Shown here: one piece after another, positions 8,680-17,545 of the stretch | Layout: each line of letters starts with the position of its first letter | Numbering within the stretch: the stretch's first letter is position 1 | Assembly: GCA_964542585.1 (NCBI GenBank) | Contig: CAZIUI010000004.1 | Coordinates: 62,001-126,000 of the forward strand | Direction of reading: 5' to 3' | Length of the DNA: 64,000 nt | Source: CAYYUA01 sp964542585 | Lineage (GTDB): Bacteria; Bacteroidota; Bacteroidia; CAILMK01; CAYYUA01 | Notes under the pieces: generated by a model | What the model saw: only the letters and a program-made list of their open reading frames with translations | Told to the model about the DNA's origin: nothing | Databases searched by the model: none | Made by a program: the position numbers and the translations under genes

Positions 8680-9876
8680 ATGAACATCCACGAGTACCAA
8701 GCTAAAAGCATCCTTAAAAGTTATGGTGTTCCTATTCAAGACGGTATTACCGCTAACACTGCCGATGAAGCGGTAGACGCTGCTAAGCAGCTACAGGAAC
8801 AAACCAATACGCCGGTTTTTGTCGTTAAAGCCCAAATTCATGCCGGGGGGCGTGGAAAAGCTGGTGGCGTTAAGCTGGCAAAAAATCTTGATGAAGTTCG
8901 GGAAAAGTCTGCTCAGATTTTAGGATCAAACCTTGTGACCCCCCAAACTAGTGCTGACGGTAAAACCGTTCATAAGGTTTACATTGCTGAGGACGCTTAT
9001 TATCCCGGCGATCATGAGCCGGAGGAATACTACATGAGCGTTCTGTTTGATAGGGCGGCTGGTCGCAATGTGATCATGTATTCCCCTGAAGGTGGAGTGG
9101 ACATTGAAGAAGTGGCATCAAAAACCCCCGAAAAAATATTCAAGGAGCCAATTGATCCTGCCGTAGGTATTCAAGCATTTCAAGGTCGGCGGATAGCTTT
9201 TAACCTTGGACTTAAAGGCCAAGGATTTAAAGACATGGTCAAGTTTGTCATTAGTCTTTACCAGGCTTACGAAGGAATTGATGGGAGCCTATTTGAAATT
9301 AATCCGGTACTGAAAACTTCTGATAACCGGATAATGGCAGTAGACGCAAAAGTTAACATTGATAACAATGCCCTTTACCGTCATAAAGACTTGGCGGAAA
9401 TGCGTGATGTATCCGAAGAGGAAGCATTGGAAGTCAGGGCAAAAGAAAACGACCTGAATTATATCCGACTAGATGGGAACGTTGGCTGCATGGTGAATGG
9501 CGCTGGCCTGGCCATGAGTACAATGGATATGATTAAGCTTTCGGGTGGTGAGCCGGCTAACTTCCTGGACGTTGGAGGCGCAGCCAATTCAGAGACCGTT
9601 GAAGCAGGCTTTCGTATCATTCTGGAAGACCCCAATGTAAAAGCCATACTCATTAATATTTTCGGTGGTATTGTACGCTGTGACCGGGTGGCTAATGGCA
9701 TTATTCAGGCCTGTAAAAATATCGAAGACCTCAATATACCGCTAATAGTAAGGCTTCAAGGTACCAATGCTGAAGAAGCTAAACGTAACCTGGATGAAAG
9801 TGGCCTTAAGCTTGACTCTGCTGTTCTTCTTGAAGAAGCAGCCCAGAAGGTTAACAACATTGTTACAGAGGCTTAA
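8680..9876 (+). CDS. sucC: Succinyl-CoA synthetase (ADP-forming) beta subunit
   Basis: TCA-cycle enzyme subunit, 398 residues from the ATG at 8680 (MNIHEYQAKSILKSYGVP, the canonical start; an 8-residue longer frame overlaps the promoter). The ATP-grasp domain has KAQIHAGGRGKAGGVK near residues 45-60. The C-terminal ligase/CoA domain carries GGIVRCDRVANGI (about 325-337), where the conserved loop approaches the phosphohistidine of the alpha subunit. Length is normal. The alpha subunit (sucD) is not adjacent here, which is common in Bacteroidota. A strong terminator follows. Confidence 0.96.
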   Translation: MNIHEYQAKSILKSYGVPIQDGITANTADEAVDAAKQLQEQTNTPVFVVKAQIHAGGRGKAGGVKLAKNLDEVREKSAQILGSNLVTPQTSADGKTVHKVYIAEDAYYPGDHEPEEYYMSVLFDRAAGRNVIMYSPEGGVDIEEVASKTPEKIFKEPIDPAVGIQAFQGRRIAFNLGLKGQGFKDMVKFVISLYQAYEGIDGSLFEINPVLKTSDNRIMAVDAKVNIDNNALYRHKDLAEMRDVSEEEALEVRAKENDLNYIRLDGNVGCMVNGAGLAMSTMDMIKLSGGEPANFLDVGGAANSETVEAGFRIILEDPNVKAILINIFGGIVRCDRVANGIIQACKNIEDLNIPLIVRLQGTNAEEAKRNLDESGLKLDSAVLLEEAAQKVNNIVTEA

Positions 9877-9911
9877 TAGCTTCATGAACCACATTTGACG
9901 ATCATTACCTT

Positions 9912-9940
9912 AAACTCCGGCAAATGCCGGAGTTTTTTTT
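9912..9940 (+). terminator. Rho-independent terminator after sucC
   Basis: Hairpin AAACTCCGGC-AAAT-GCCGGAGTTT followed by a run of T to 9940. Perfect GC-rich stem. Confidence 0.92.
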
Positions 9941-10009
9941 CTTGTGGTTTACGAGGTTTGTTGATGAAGTAAATTTTTTAAATTGCCATAAGCAAAAAAT
10001 GGTTGCCTT

Positions 10010-10627
10010 ATGCGTTTAAAAATGAGCGATGAAAACCCCAATGATCGTCACATTGAAAGAGCTCAAGAAGCCTTAGAAGATGGTTCACTTGTAATTTACC
10101 CTACCGATACCGTTTATTCGGTTGGCTGTGATGTGAATAATAAATCGGCTATAAAACGGTTAGCCTCGCTAGTTGGAAAAAATTCAGGCCGCAATTTTTC
10201 ACTGATTTTTAATGATTTTTCGCAAATAGCTAATTATACGCTTCCATTTGATCGCAGTATTTTCAAAACCATGAAAAAAAGTCTCCCTGGACCCTATACT
10301 TTCATTCTAAAGGCCAATAACCAAGTACCTAAAATTTTTGGCGAAAAAAAGTCGGAGATCGGCATTCGGATGCCCAGCAACCTGATTCCTAGAACCATTG
10401 TAGAACGTTTAAAAAGGCCCCTGGTAACGGCATCGTTACACGCTGAGGACCAAATCTTAACCTATCCGACCGACCCTGAAGTCATCCACGAACAGTATAA
10501 GAACGATGTGGCCCTGGTTTTGGATGGTGGTAACGGGGATAACCAGGGGTCTACGGTTTTAAGCTGCTTGAATGGTGAAATGGAAATTCTGCGAACAGGA
10601 AAGGGGGATCCTGCCATTTTATCTTAG
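10010..10627 (+). CDS. Sua5/YciO/YrdC/YwlC-family protein (threonylcarbamoyl-AMP synthase-like)
   Basis: A 205-residue single-domain member of the YrdC fold. It has the entry motif YPTDTVYSVGCD (about 31-42), KRPLVTASLH (about 144-153) and a late STVLSC segment (about 183-188), all in the substrate and ATP pocket of TsaC-type enzymes that make threonylcarbamoyl-AMP for the tRNA t6A modification. Length and the RNFSLIFNDFSQIANY stretch favour the YciO subgroup over the longer Sua5, so a true t6A role is likely but not proven. An alternative ATG at 10022 is in frame. Confidence 0.82.
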   Translation: MRLKMSDENPNDRHIERAQEALEDGSLVIYPTDTVYSVGCDVNNKSAIKRLASLVGKNSGRNFSLIFNDFSQIANYTLPFDRSIFKTMKKSLPGPYTFILKANNQVPKIFGEKKSEIGIRMPSNLIPRTIVERLKRPLVTASLHAEDQILTYPTDPEVIHEQYKNDVALVLDGGNGDNQGSTVLSCLNGEMEILRTGKGDPAILS

Positions 10628-10696
10628 GAGATTGTTATTCGTACAATTATTGTTTTTCTAATGGTGGTTGTAGAATACAGAAAAGTGAGGTAAAGT

Positions 10697-10966
10697 ATGA
10701 GCGGAAACAATCAAGATCCTTATCAAAAATTACGGGAACGCTTACAAAAACAAGAATGGCCTGGTGTATTCATGTTTAAATTCATCGTAAGGCCAGATCA
10801 GGTGGAGGAGGTCAAAGAAATATTTGGCCCAGCCGAAATCAGCACCCGTTCATCAAAAAATGGTAACTATATTAGCGTTACGGGTAAGGAAATGATGATG
10901 GATAGCGAAACGGTGATTGAACGTTATAAAGCTGCAGCAGAGATTGAAGGTTTAATTGCTTTATAA
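10697..10966 (+). CDS. DUF493 (YbeD-like) family protein
   Basis: An 89-residue small protein with the ferredoxin-like alpha/beta pattern of DUF493: FMFKFIVRPDQVEEVKEIF, then RSSKNGNYISVTGKEMM and a terminal helix ending in the YKAAAEIEGLIAL segment. E. coli YbeD is the reference and has been discussed as a regulator of lipoate metabolism, but no lipoate gene is nearby. It lies 69 nt after the YciO-like gene on the same strand. Confidence 0.78.
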   Translation: MSGNNQDPYQKLRERLQKQEWPGVFMFKFIVRPDQVEEVKEIFGPAEISTRSSKNGNYISVTGKEMMMDSETVIERYKAAAEIEGLIAL

Positions 10967-10986
10967 AAAACCTGCGTTAAAACAAA

Positions 10987-11745
10987 CTAGTGTAGATAGC
11001 TACCAGCATTAACGTCTATGTTTGTGCCCGTAGTGTGATCTGCTAACCCACTAACAAGAAAAGCTACCACTTGAGCTACATCGGAAGGTTGCGTGAGCGT
11101 GTTTAATGCTAGATCCTGCTTTACAAAATGCTCACCATATTGATCAATAAACTGTTGAGCCATTTTGGTTTGTACAAATCCAGGTGAAACGGTAAATGCT
11201 TTTATACCCTCACTTCCAAAATCTTTGGCGATGGATCTAGCCAGGGATACCAAACCTCCCTTAGAAGCTGCATAAGCCCAATAAGCTGGGGTATCGCCTC
11301 TATATGCTGCTCGTGAACTTATAAACACCAGCCGGCCTCCGTTTTTTTGCTGTTGGAATAAGGGAATTGCTGCTCTGGCAAGAAGGGCCGGAGCTCGTAA
11401 GTTGATCGCCATTGTTTGATCCCATTGGGTTTCCCATTCCTGAGAAGCCATATCCAAAGGGCTTGCTTGGGCAATGCCGGCATTTAAAACAATAGCATCC
11501 AAGCCTGACCAACTGGCTACGAATTCTTCTATTAATTGATTTGCTACGCCTTGCCCCTCGATCAGATCTCCTTGATGGAGGGATACCTGATCATGGTAGG
11601 CCTTGCTCAGTGCTTCTAGATATTCGTTGTATTGCCGGTAATGAAGCCCAACAAAGGCTTGGTTCTTAAGTAAGTCCTCAGCAGTTGCCAGCCCGATTCC
11701 TTTACTTGTACCGGTCACAAGAATTCGTATGCCATTAAGATTCAT
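10987..11745 (-). CDS. Short-chain dehydrogenase/reductase
   Basis: A classical SDR of 252 residues from the ATG at 11745; the open frame extends to 11775 but MNLNGIRILVTGTSKGIG starts directly at the Rossmann fold. It shows TGxxxGIG cofactor binding (TGTSKGIG), NAG (LNAGIA), catalytic Ser in VFISSRAAYRG and the YxxxK pair in YAASKGGLV. These resemble 3-oxoacyl-ACP reductases (FabG-like), but the neighbours do not indicate a pathway, so substrate is open. Divergent from the EamA transporter gene. Confidence 0.85.
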   Translation of the reverse strand: MNLNGIRILVTGTSKGIGLATAEDLLKNQAFVGLHYRQYNEYLEALSKAYHDQVSLHQGDLIEGQGVANQLIEEFVASWSGLDAIVLNAGIAQASPLDMASQEWETQWDQTMAINLRAPALLARAAIPLFQQQKNGGRLVFISSRAAYRGDTPAYWAYAASKGGLVSLARSIAKDFGSEGIKAFTVSPGFVQTKMAQQFIDQYGEHFVKQDLALNTLTQPSDVAQVVAFLVSGLADHTTGTNIDVNAGSYLH

Positions 11746-11834
11746 ATTAAGCTTTTTTCTCCGTACTAAGTACAACCCATTTAAGGTTTAAAAATGCCTA
11801 TTTTCGGATTTTCAAACAAGAGCCAAGAGAGGAA

Positions 11835-12737
11835 TTGAGTGAGCGAGTAAAAGCTTACTTCCAGCTGCACATTGCCGTTATACTTTTCGGGTTCACGGCA
11901 ATCTTAGGACGGCTAATCGATCTTTCAGAGCTTGTTATTGTATGGTACCGGTTACTTTTTACTTGTATCAGCCTTTTATTCATACCCCAAGTTTGGCGCG
12001 CATTGAGGGTTATGCATTCTGTAAGAATATGGCAGCTTTTAGGAATTGGGATCATAGTAAGTTCCCACTGGGTGATGTTCTACGGGGCGGTTAAGTATGC
12101 CAATGTATCAGTTACCCTCACTTGTATGGGCACTGCCTCCTTTTTTACTGCTATGATTGAGCCACTGATCACAAAAAAACCGCTCAAAGTCTACGAGCTT
12201 TTTCTTGGGGTATTGATCATTCCTGGTATATATTTTATATTTTATTTTTCCGAAATATACACAACCGGAATATTTATGGGGTTATTGGCTGCCCTGCTTG
12301 CAGCCTTTTTTGCATCCATGAATAAGCGGATGGTGGCAGATCAGGATGCGCTGACTATGACCTTTGTAGAATTAGGAGGCGGTTTAATTTTTCTAAGCCT
12401 TCTTTTCCCCGTTTATTGGCAATACTTCCCTGATACAGCTATGACAGGCAGTCGTATGGACTGGATATACCTGGTCATTTTAGCCTTGCTATGTACCACA
12501 TTTGCTTATGTGCTATCTATCCATGCCCTCAAGCAACTTACCGCTTTTGCCAATGCCATGACCATTAACCTGGAGCCTATATATGGAATTCTTTTGGCTT
12601 TTATCATTTTCCAAGAAAACCAAAATATGGATAACCGTTTCTACATAGGCACAGGCTTAGTACTACTTGCGGTTTTTCTGAATCCGGTAATTGAATACGC
12701 ACTAAGTCGGAAAGGGAAGAACAACCAACCCTCCTAG
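11835..12737 (+). CDS. EamA/DMT-family transporter
   Basis: A 300-residue protein with about ten transmembrane helices in two EamA repeats (about 7-135 and 145-285). The conserved EPIYG near the end of the second repeat (NLEPIYGILLAF) is typical of the drug/metabolite transporter superfamily (RhaT/YdcZ-like permeases of unknown substrate). The start codon is TTG at 11835; no in-frame ATG gives a complete first helix. A TATTTTCG at 11803-11810 is a one-mismatch -7 candidate. Confidence 0.83.
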   Translation: MSERVKAYFQLHIAVILFGFTAILGRLIDLSELVIVWYRLLFTCISLLFIPQVWRALRVMHSVRIWQLLGIGIIVSSHWVMFYGAVKYANVSVTLTCMGTASFFTAMIEPLITKKPLKVYELFLGVLIIPGIYFIFYFSEIYTTGIFMGLLAALLAAFFASMNKRMVADQDALTMTFVELGGGLIFLSLLFPVYWQYFPDTAMTGSRMDWIYLVILALLCTTFAYVLSIHALKQLTAFANAMTINLEPIYGILLAFIIFQENQNMDNRFYIGTGLVLLAVFLNPVIEYALSRKGKNNQPS

Positions 12738-12800
12738 CTTAAGGCTTGGTCAAAAATGGGGTGATGACTGATCATCATACTTGAATAAGCAAATGGTCAC

Positions 12801-12808
12801 TACTTTTG
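12801..12808 (+). promoter_or_regulatory. Candidate -7 element for the hydroxyisobutyrate dehydrogenase-like gene
   Basis: TACTTTTG, an exact TAnnTTTG match, ends 16 nt before the ATG at 12825. A TTG at 12781-12783 gives a possible -33 partner 17 nt upstream. Confidence 0.5.
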
Positions 12809-12824
12809 CCTTAAAAGCTAAATT

Positions 12825-13706
12825 ATGCAGATTGGATTTATAGGATTGGGAATAATGGGCGGTAGCATGGCTTTAAACCTTTTAAAAGCAGGTTACCAAG
12901 TAAAGGTTTACAACCGATCACCTGAAAAAGCTGAACCTCTTAAACCGTATGGGGCTGATGTCGGTGCAAGCCCTAAAGCAATTGCAGATCAAGCAGACAT
13001 CCTAATTACCGTACTTGGGGATCCACCGGCAGTTGAAAACCTTGCCTATGGTGAATCGGGCTTTTTGGATCACCTTGCGGATGGTAGCATCTGGATAGAT
13101 TCAACGACTGTTAATCCCGGATTTGCAAGGACTATGAGCCAAGAAGCTGATAAGCGCGGAATTAAGTACCTGGATGCACCGGTTTTAGGATCAAGAAAAC
13201 CGGCTGAGAACGGGGAACTCCTGTTTGTAGTAGGAGGAGAGGCATCAGAGATTGACAAAGCTAAACCCCTATTTGACGTGATGGGGACGCGCATTAGTCA
13301 TGTGGGAGGAGCTGGTAAAGGAGCAGCCATGAAAATGGTCTTTAATCACCAATTGGGACACGCCATGGCTGCTTTCGCGGAAGCTATGAAACTCGGCACT
13401 GCAATGGGATTGGACGAAGATCAACTCATGGAAAACTTAACAGGTGGACCAGTTACTGCTCCATTTCTGGAAAGCAAAAAGGAAAAACTAAAAGCTGGTG
13501 ATGTATCCCCGGATTTCCCTTTGAAGTGGATGCAAAAAGATCTGCAGCTGGCAGGGGTTGCTGCTTATGAGTCAGATGTTTCATCCTTTTTAGGCAATAC
13601 AGCCAAAGATTTATACCAACTCGCGAAGGAGAGCGGTTGGTCTGATCACGATTTTTCAGCCATTTATGCTTATTTCCAGGGTTGGCATAACAACACTGAT
13701 ACCTAG
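12825..13706 (+). CDS. NAD(P)-dependent beta-hydroxyacid dehydrogenase (3-hydroxyisobutyrate dehydrogenase / GLYR1-like)
   Basis: A 293-residue enzyme of the HIBADH family. The N-terminal Rossmann motif is IGFIGLGIMGGSMA (residues 3-16). The substrate loop DSTTVNPGFA (92-101) and catalytic lysine K170 in KGAAMKMVFNH are in the usual places. The family oxidises 3-hydroxyisobutyrate, tartronate semialdehyde or, in the GLYR1/SSA-reductase branch, reduces glyoxylate and succinic semialdehyde; sequence alone does not separate these. It is monocistronic or precedes thiO by 53 nt on the same strand. Confidence 0.85.
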   Translation: MQIGFIGLGIMGGSMALNLLKAGYQVKVYNRSPEKAEPLKPYGADVGASPKAIADQADILITVLGDPPAVENLAYGESGFLDHLADGSIWIDSTTVNPGFARTMSQEADKRGIKYLDAPVLGSRKPAENGELLFVVGGEASEIDKAKPLFDVMGTRISHVGGAGKGAAMKMVFNHQLGHAMAAFAEAMKLGTAMGLDEDQLMENLTGGPVTAPFLESKKEKLKAGDVSPDFPLKWMQKDLQLAGVAAYESDVSSFLGNTAKDLYQLAKESGWSDHDFSAIYAYFQGWHNNTDT

Positions 13707-13759
13707 AAACTTTATCAAGTATAAAGGGTTATATCCTGTGGTAGAACCTATAGATAACT

Positions 13760-14899
13760 ATGCCCATTAATACCCAGAAAATAGCAGTCATAGGAGGAGG
13801 CGTTACGGGATTAAGTACGGCCTGGCAATTATCCAGGGCTGGGCACCAAGTCAGTGTTTACGAAAGAGACCATGTTGGACAAGCAGCTAGTTATGCCGGA
13901 GCAGGCATGCTTGCTCCCCAGGCTGAAGCCAAATTTGAAGAAGAAGAGCTGATGAAATTAGGCCAGCTTAGCTTAAGCTGGTATTCGGAGTTCCTTTCGC
14001 AGCTAGCTTTTGATGGTGGACAGCGCGTGGATTTTGATCAGTCTGGGACGGTTTTGGTAGGAATAAGCCGGGATGATACTGCCCAGCTTAAACGGTTATT
14101 TCAGTTCCGTGAGTCCCTTAATTTGCAAATTGATTGGCTTACCGGATCCGAGGCCCGTGATAAAATTCCGGCATTATCGCCACGTGTAACGGCTGGTATG
14201 TGGCTACCAACGGATGCTCAGATCGATCATCATCAGCTGGTTGCATGCTTGGTTACAGCGCTAAGGAACCAAGGGCAATCAATTTTTGAAAAAACCCCTA
14301 TCACTGATTTACAAGGAAAGTCGGATAGGAGATGGGAAATCGATGTAAACCAGGGTGAAAACAAAGTGTATGATGCGGTTGTGATTGCTAGCGGGGCCTG
14401 GAGTAAAATGTTTCAGCAGACGTCTATATCCTATAATTTTGGCTTAAGACCTGTTAAAGGCGAGTTGCTGGCGCTTTCCCAAAATGCCTCATTAAAGCTG
14501 GAAAACATGGTTCGGACGCCCAGAGCCTACATGGTACCTAAAGCCGATGGCTCATTGCTGATAGGGGCCACTAGCTATGAGCGAGGATTTGAACAGCAAC
14601 CTTCCGCAGGTGGGGTCAAAGATCTTTTACAATTTGGTTATGAGGTCCTTCCGGCAATTTATGACCTGCCACTTCAAGATATTAGAGTAGGACTAAGACC
14701 GGCAACACTGGATAACAGCCCTTTAATAGGTGAAGCTGAACCTGGTTTGTTCTGGGCCACCGGCCACTACCGGCATGGATTCCTTTTATCACCGGTAACA
14801 GCTTACACCATAAAAGCCTTAGTAAATGGTGAGAATATAGAGCCCTTCGCGGAAAAATTTGCACCTTCAAGATTTCATAAAGCAGTTAAAGAAAATTAA
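13760..14899 (+). CDS. thiO: Glycine oxidase ThiO (FAD-dependent)
   Basis: Oxidises glycine to the imine that supplies the C-N unit for the thiamine thiazole ring. It is the aerobic alternative to the radical-SAM enzyme ThiH. 379 residues, with the FAD-binding motif AVIGGGVTGLSTAWQLS (about 9-25) and ASYAGAGMLAPQ (about 43-54), a ThiO signature. C-terminal features GLRPATLDNSPLIG and GHYRHGFLLSP are also characteristic of ThiO. It lies 17 nt upstream of thiG, so the two form an operon. The use of ThiO rather than ThiH points to aerobic growth. Confidence 0.92.
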   Translation: MPINTQKIAVIGGGVTGLSTAWQLSRAGHQVSVYERDHVGQAASYAGAGMLAPQAEAKFEEEELMKLGQLSLSWYSEFLSQLAFDGGQRVDFDQSGTVLVGISRDDTAQLKRLFQFRESLNLQIDWLTGSEARDKIPALSPRVTAGMWLPTDAQIDHHQLVACLVTALRNQGQSIFEKTPITDLQGKSDRRWEIDVNQGENKVYDAVVIASGAWSKMFQQTSISYNFGLRPVKGELLALSQNASLKLENMVRTPRAYMVPKADGSLLIGATSYERGFEQQPSAGGVKDLLQFGYEVLPAIYDLPLQDIRVGLRPATLDNSPLIGEAEPGLFWATGHYRHGFLLSPVTAYTIKALVNGENIEPFAEKFAPSRFHKAVKEN

Positions 14900-14916
14900 G
14901 CTTTAAAACACCGATC

Positions 14917-15708
14917 ATGAATGCTTTAACAATAGCTAATAAAACTTTTCATTCCCGTTTGATAATGGGCACCTCACTTTATCCCAATCCGGAGGTTATG
15001 AGAGATGCCCTTGCTGCTAGTGAAACCGAGCTTGTCACCGTTTCTATTCGCCGTATGGACCTGAACCAGCATCAGGAAGGCAATACCATCCTTGATTACC
15101 TTAAAACGGATGGCTATCAGCTATTACCAAATACGGCAGGATGTTACACTGCAAAAGACGCCATATTTACTGCGCAGCTTGCACGTGAAGCCTTGGGCAC
15201 AAATTGGGTAAAATTAGAAGTAATTGGCGATGAGGAAACCTTATTTCCTGACGTCACAGAGTTGCTGAAGGGAGCTGAAGAACTTATTAAGCAGGGTTTT
15301 GAGGTTTTGCCCTATTGCAATGATGATCCGATTACCTGCCAGAAATTATCTGATATGGGATGTGCAGCTGTTATGCCGCTTGGCGCTCCCATAGGCTCGG
15401 GCATGGGTTTACGCAATCCTTATAACCTTCAGATCATTCGGGACCAGGTAGAAGCCCCATTAATTATTGACGCAGGAGTAGGCACTGCATCCGATGCTGC
15501 TTATGCCATGGAGCTGGGGTATGATGGAATTTTGTTAAATTCCGCTGTTGCAAGGGCAGAGCATCCGGTTAAGATGGCTAAGGCCATGAATCAGGCGATT
15601 AAAGCCGGGGAAGCTGCTTGCGAAGCCGGGCGCATCCCATCAAGGGTTTATGCAAGGCCTTCCAGTCCAACAGAAGGTGTTTTAAGAAAAACGCAGGGTG
15701 ATACTTAA
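14917..15708 (+). CDS. thiG: Thiazole synthase
   Basis: Condenses 1-deoxy-D-xylulose 5-phosphate, dehydroglycine and ThiS thiocarboxylate into the thiazole phosphate. 263 residues, full length. The Schiff-base lysine is in the conserved NWVKLEVIGDE segment (about residue 94), preceded by LPNTAGCYTAKDA. The phosphate-binding C-terminal half has GAPIGSGMGLRNPYN and IIDAGVGTASDAA. Second gene of the thiO-thiG operon; its partner thiS is on the opposite strand 1.8 kb away. Confidence 0.97.
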   Translation: MNALTIANKTFHSRLIMGTSLYPNPEVMRDALAASETELVTVSIRRMDLNQHQEGNTILDYLKTDGYQLLPNTAGCYTAKDAIFTAQLAREALGTNWVKLEVIGDEETLFPDVTELLKGAEELIKQGFEVLPYCNDDPITCQKLSDMGCAAVMPLGAPIGSGMGLRNPYNLQIIRDQVEAPLIIDAGVGTASDAAYAMELGYDGILLNSAVARAEHPVKMAKAMNQAIKAGEAACEAGRIPSRVYARPSSPTEGVLRKTQGDT

Positions 15709-15716
15709 GGTTAAGA

Positions 15717-16208
15717 TTAATCACACGCTAGCCGCGTGGCGTAGTATTGCTTATTCATAAAAGCCCTATTGGCTATACTATCCGATTTCCAGCAATTTAA
15801 AAATAGCAAGGGGCCTGACTCACCCGGAGTTAAAAAGACATAGGCTTTTTTGCCATCTTTATCAAGCATGCAGTGAAAACCTAAACTGTCACTGCGTTGC
15901 TTGGTCAAGTAATTGTGGTTTGATAGGGAATCTTTTATGTATCTTAGGGAATCATCGGTGTATATTCCTACGTAGGTCAAACGGTTCGGACGCTTTAAAA
16001 AACGGTGAATAGGAGCATGGGGAAGTTTAAAAACGGTGTCTTTTAAATGCTGGTAGTTTTTCATGTACTTTCGGGTTACAGTATGAACTGTAGTCTTACT
16101 ATCAGTAGTATAGCAAGGGAGACCCATAATGGTTGACCTCGAGCGTTGACAGAATGACAAAAGCGCACTAATAATAACCACCATGAAGCAAAAAGCAACT
16201 TTTTGCAT
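15717..16208 (-). CDS. Unknown putative lipoprotein within the thiamine locus
   Basis: A 163-residue protein I do not recognise. The N-terminus MQKVAFCFMVVIISALLSFC looks like a lipoprotein signal (lipobox LLSF-C20). The mature part is basic and Tyr/His-rich, with no known motif (VGIYTDDSLRYIKDSL, KAYVFLTPGESGPLLFLN). It ends 8 nt from the end of thiG in convergent orientation and its start lies 54 nt downstream of the thiE stop on the same strand. A role in thiamine uptake cannot be claimed from position alone. Confidence 0.6.
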   Translation of the reverse strand: MQKVAFCFMVVIISALLSFCQRSRSTIMGLPCYTTDSKTTVHTVTRKYMKNYQHLKDTVFKLPHAPIHRFLKRPNRLTYVGIYTDDSLRYIKDSLSNHNYLTKQRSDSLGFHCMLDKDGKKAYVFLTPGESGPLLFLNCWKSDSIANRAFMNKQYYATRLACD

Positions 16209-16262
16209 AGGACATGAGATCAGTTTTGTAGGTTTATCTATAGTTTAAAAGCGCTAATTAGT

Positions 16263-16910
16263 TCATGATAGTTTATTAATAGTCTCTAGGAAATATGAAG
16301 CCGCTTGGTAGATGTTTGTTTGCTTTCCTACGGCCGAAGAGACAGCTATGCCATTAACTCCTGCTTTTAAGATATCGGCAATATCTTCTTTCGAAAGGCC
16401 CCCAACTGCATAAACAGGAGTATTAATCCCGGCTTTTGTCATTTGATGAGTGAGATTTTTGTAACCTTCAAAGCCAAGAATAGGTTTTAATTCATTTTTC
16501 GAGGATGTATATCGAAAGGGGCCTACGCCCATGTAGCTCACATTTTGTCGATAGAGGGACTGAACATGATTGAAGTCATTAGCTGTACCACCAACTATGG
16601 CCTGTTGCCCTAATTGAGCGCGAGCCTGTTCAGGCGATTCATCATAATAGCCCAAATGAACGCCATCGGCACCTATACTCTGCGCGACCTCTATGTAATC
16701 GTTAACAATGAACCAAGCGCCAAACCCTTTAGCGATTGTAAGAGCAGTTTCAGCCATTCGTTTAGTACTTTCTACCGAGGAATGTTTTTCTCTGAACTGT
16801 ATAAATCTAACGCCTGCCATGCAGGCTTGTCGCACTTCTTCGGCATGAGGTAATCGAGGATTACTTCCTGTAATAAATTGTAACGGAGGGAACGGATTGG
16901 TAATCGTCAT
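16263..16910 (-). CDS. thiE: Thiamine-phosphate synthase
   Basis: Joins HMP-pyrophosphate and thiazole phosphate to give thiamine monophosphate. 215 residues, a TIM barrel with the family's active-site signature essentially complete: QFREK (pyrophosphate binding), FIVNDY (Asn-Asp for Mg2+), GVHLGYYD, GVGPFRYTSSK (Thr/Ser/Lys), YAVGGL and IAVSSAV. This is the functional ThiE of the pair, since the neighbour upstream has lost several of these residues. Starts 4 nt after the tenI-like stop, so it is translationally close-coupled to it. Confidence 0.93.
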   Translation of the reverse strand: MTITNPFPPLQFITGSNPRLPHAEEVRQACMAGVRFIQFREKHSSVESTKRMAETALTIAKGFGAWFIVNDYIEVAQSIGADGVHLGYYDESPEQARAQLGQQAIVGGTANDFNHVQSLYRQNVSYMGVGPFRYTSSKNELKPILGFEGYKNLTHQMTKAGINTPVYAVGGLSKEDIADILKAGVNGIAVSSAVGKQTNIYQAASYFLETINKLS

Positions 16911-16914
16911 AATG

Positions 16915-17535
16915 CTATGCTTTACATGCTTTCACCAAGCTGTTGAATTTATCAACTGCTGGCATAAAACCTTCTGTGCGGTAATGCTCCCAAAGTGTCC
17001 CCAAAACGCCAACTCCAGAAAAACCTAATCGTTTGGCAATAGGGATGGTTTTAGCGGATACACCCCCCAAGGCATAAACCAAAGGCATGATATTATAATT
17101 TTTTTCTAAAAGTTCACCTAATAAACTACACTCAAAATTAGCAAAGTGTTCCTTTTTTGAAATACTATCAAAAATTGGGCTTATATAAGCCATATTTAAA
17201 TTATAATGTAAGTCTTTTATTTGATCTAGTTGATGAACAGATGTACTAAAGATCAAGTCCTTTTCTTGAAGCATTTCCTCTCGACCTTTAAGTGGAAGAC
17301 GGGATGAAAAATGAATTCCTTTAACAGGAAACTCTTGGCGTAAATCCGGGTGCTGATGTAAGATTATGGTTTTTGATTCTTCTAGGGACAACGAATCTAA
17401 AAACTTAGCCGTTTGGTGAGGTGACCAATAAGGCCTCCTTAAGTGAACTGTTTTGAGACCCCTGTCAATAAGGGCTTTGATAAAATCAATTTCTCCTTTC
17501 AAGGCCTCTGGCCATGTAAAAACTGTTAAATCCAT
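16915..17535 (-). CDS. tenI: TenI-like ThiE paralogue, probable thiazole tautomerase
   Basis: A 206-residue ThiE/TenI-fold protein whose active site differs from true ThiE. The QxRxK motif has become HLRRP, the Asn-Asp pair is replaced by LHQHPDL, and the GVHLGxxD Asp is replaced in GIHFSSR. It keeps STSVHQLDQI, aligning with the region that holds the catalytic His of B. subtilis TenI, plus SPIFDSISKK and YALGGVS. That pattern fits the tautomerase that aromatises the thiazole made by ThiG. It lies 10 nt after thiS and 4 nt before thiE. The alternative is a decayed second ThiE. Confidence 0.72.
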   Translation of the reverse strand: MDLTVFTWPEALKGEIDFIKALIDRGLKTVHLRRPYWSPHQTAKFLDSLSLEESKTIILHQHPDLRQEFPVKGIHFSSRLPLKGREEMLQEKDLIFSTSVHQLDQIKDLHYNLNMAYISPIFDSISKKEHFANFECSLLGELLEKNYNIMPLVYALGGVSAKTIPIAKRLGFSGVGVLGTLWEHYRTEGFMPAVDKFNSLVKACKA

Positions 17536-17545
17536 TCTCTAATAC

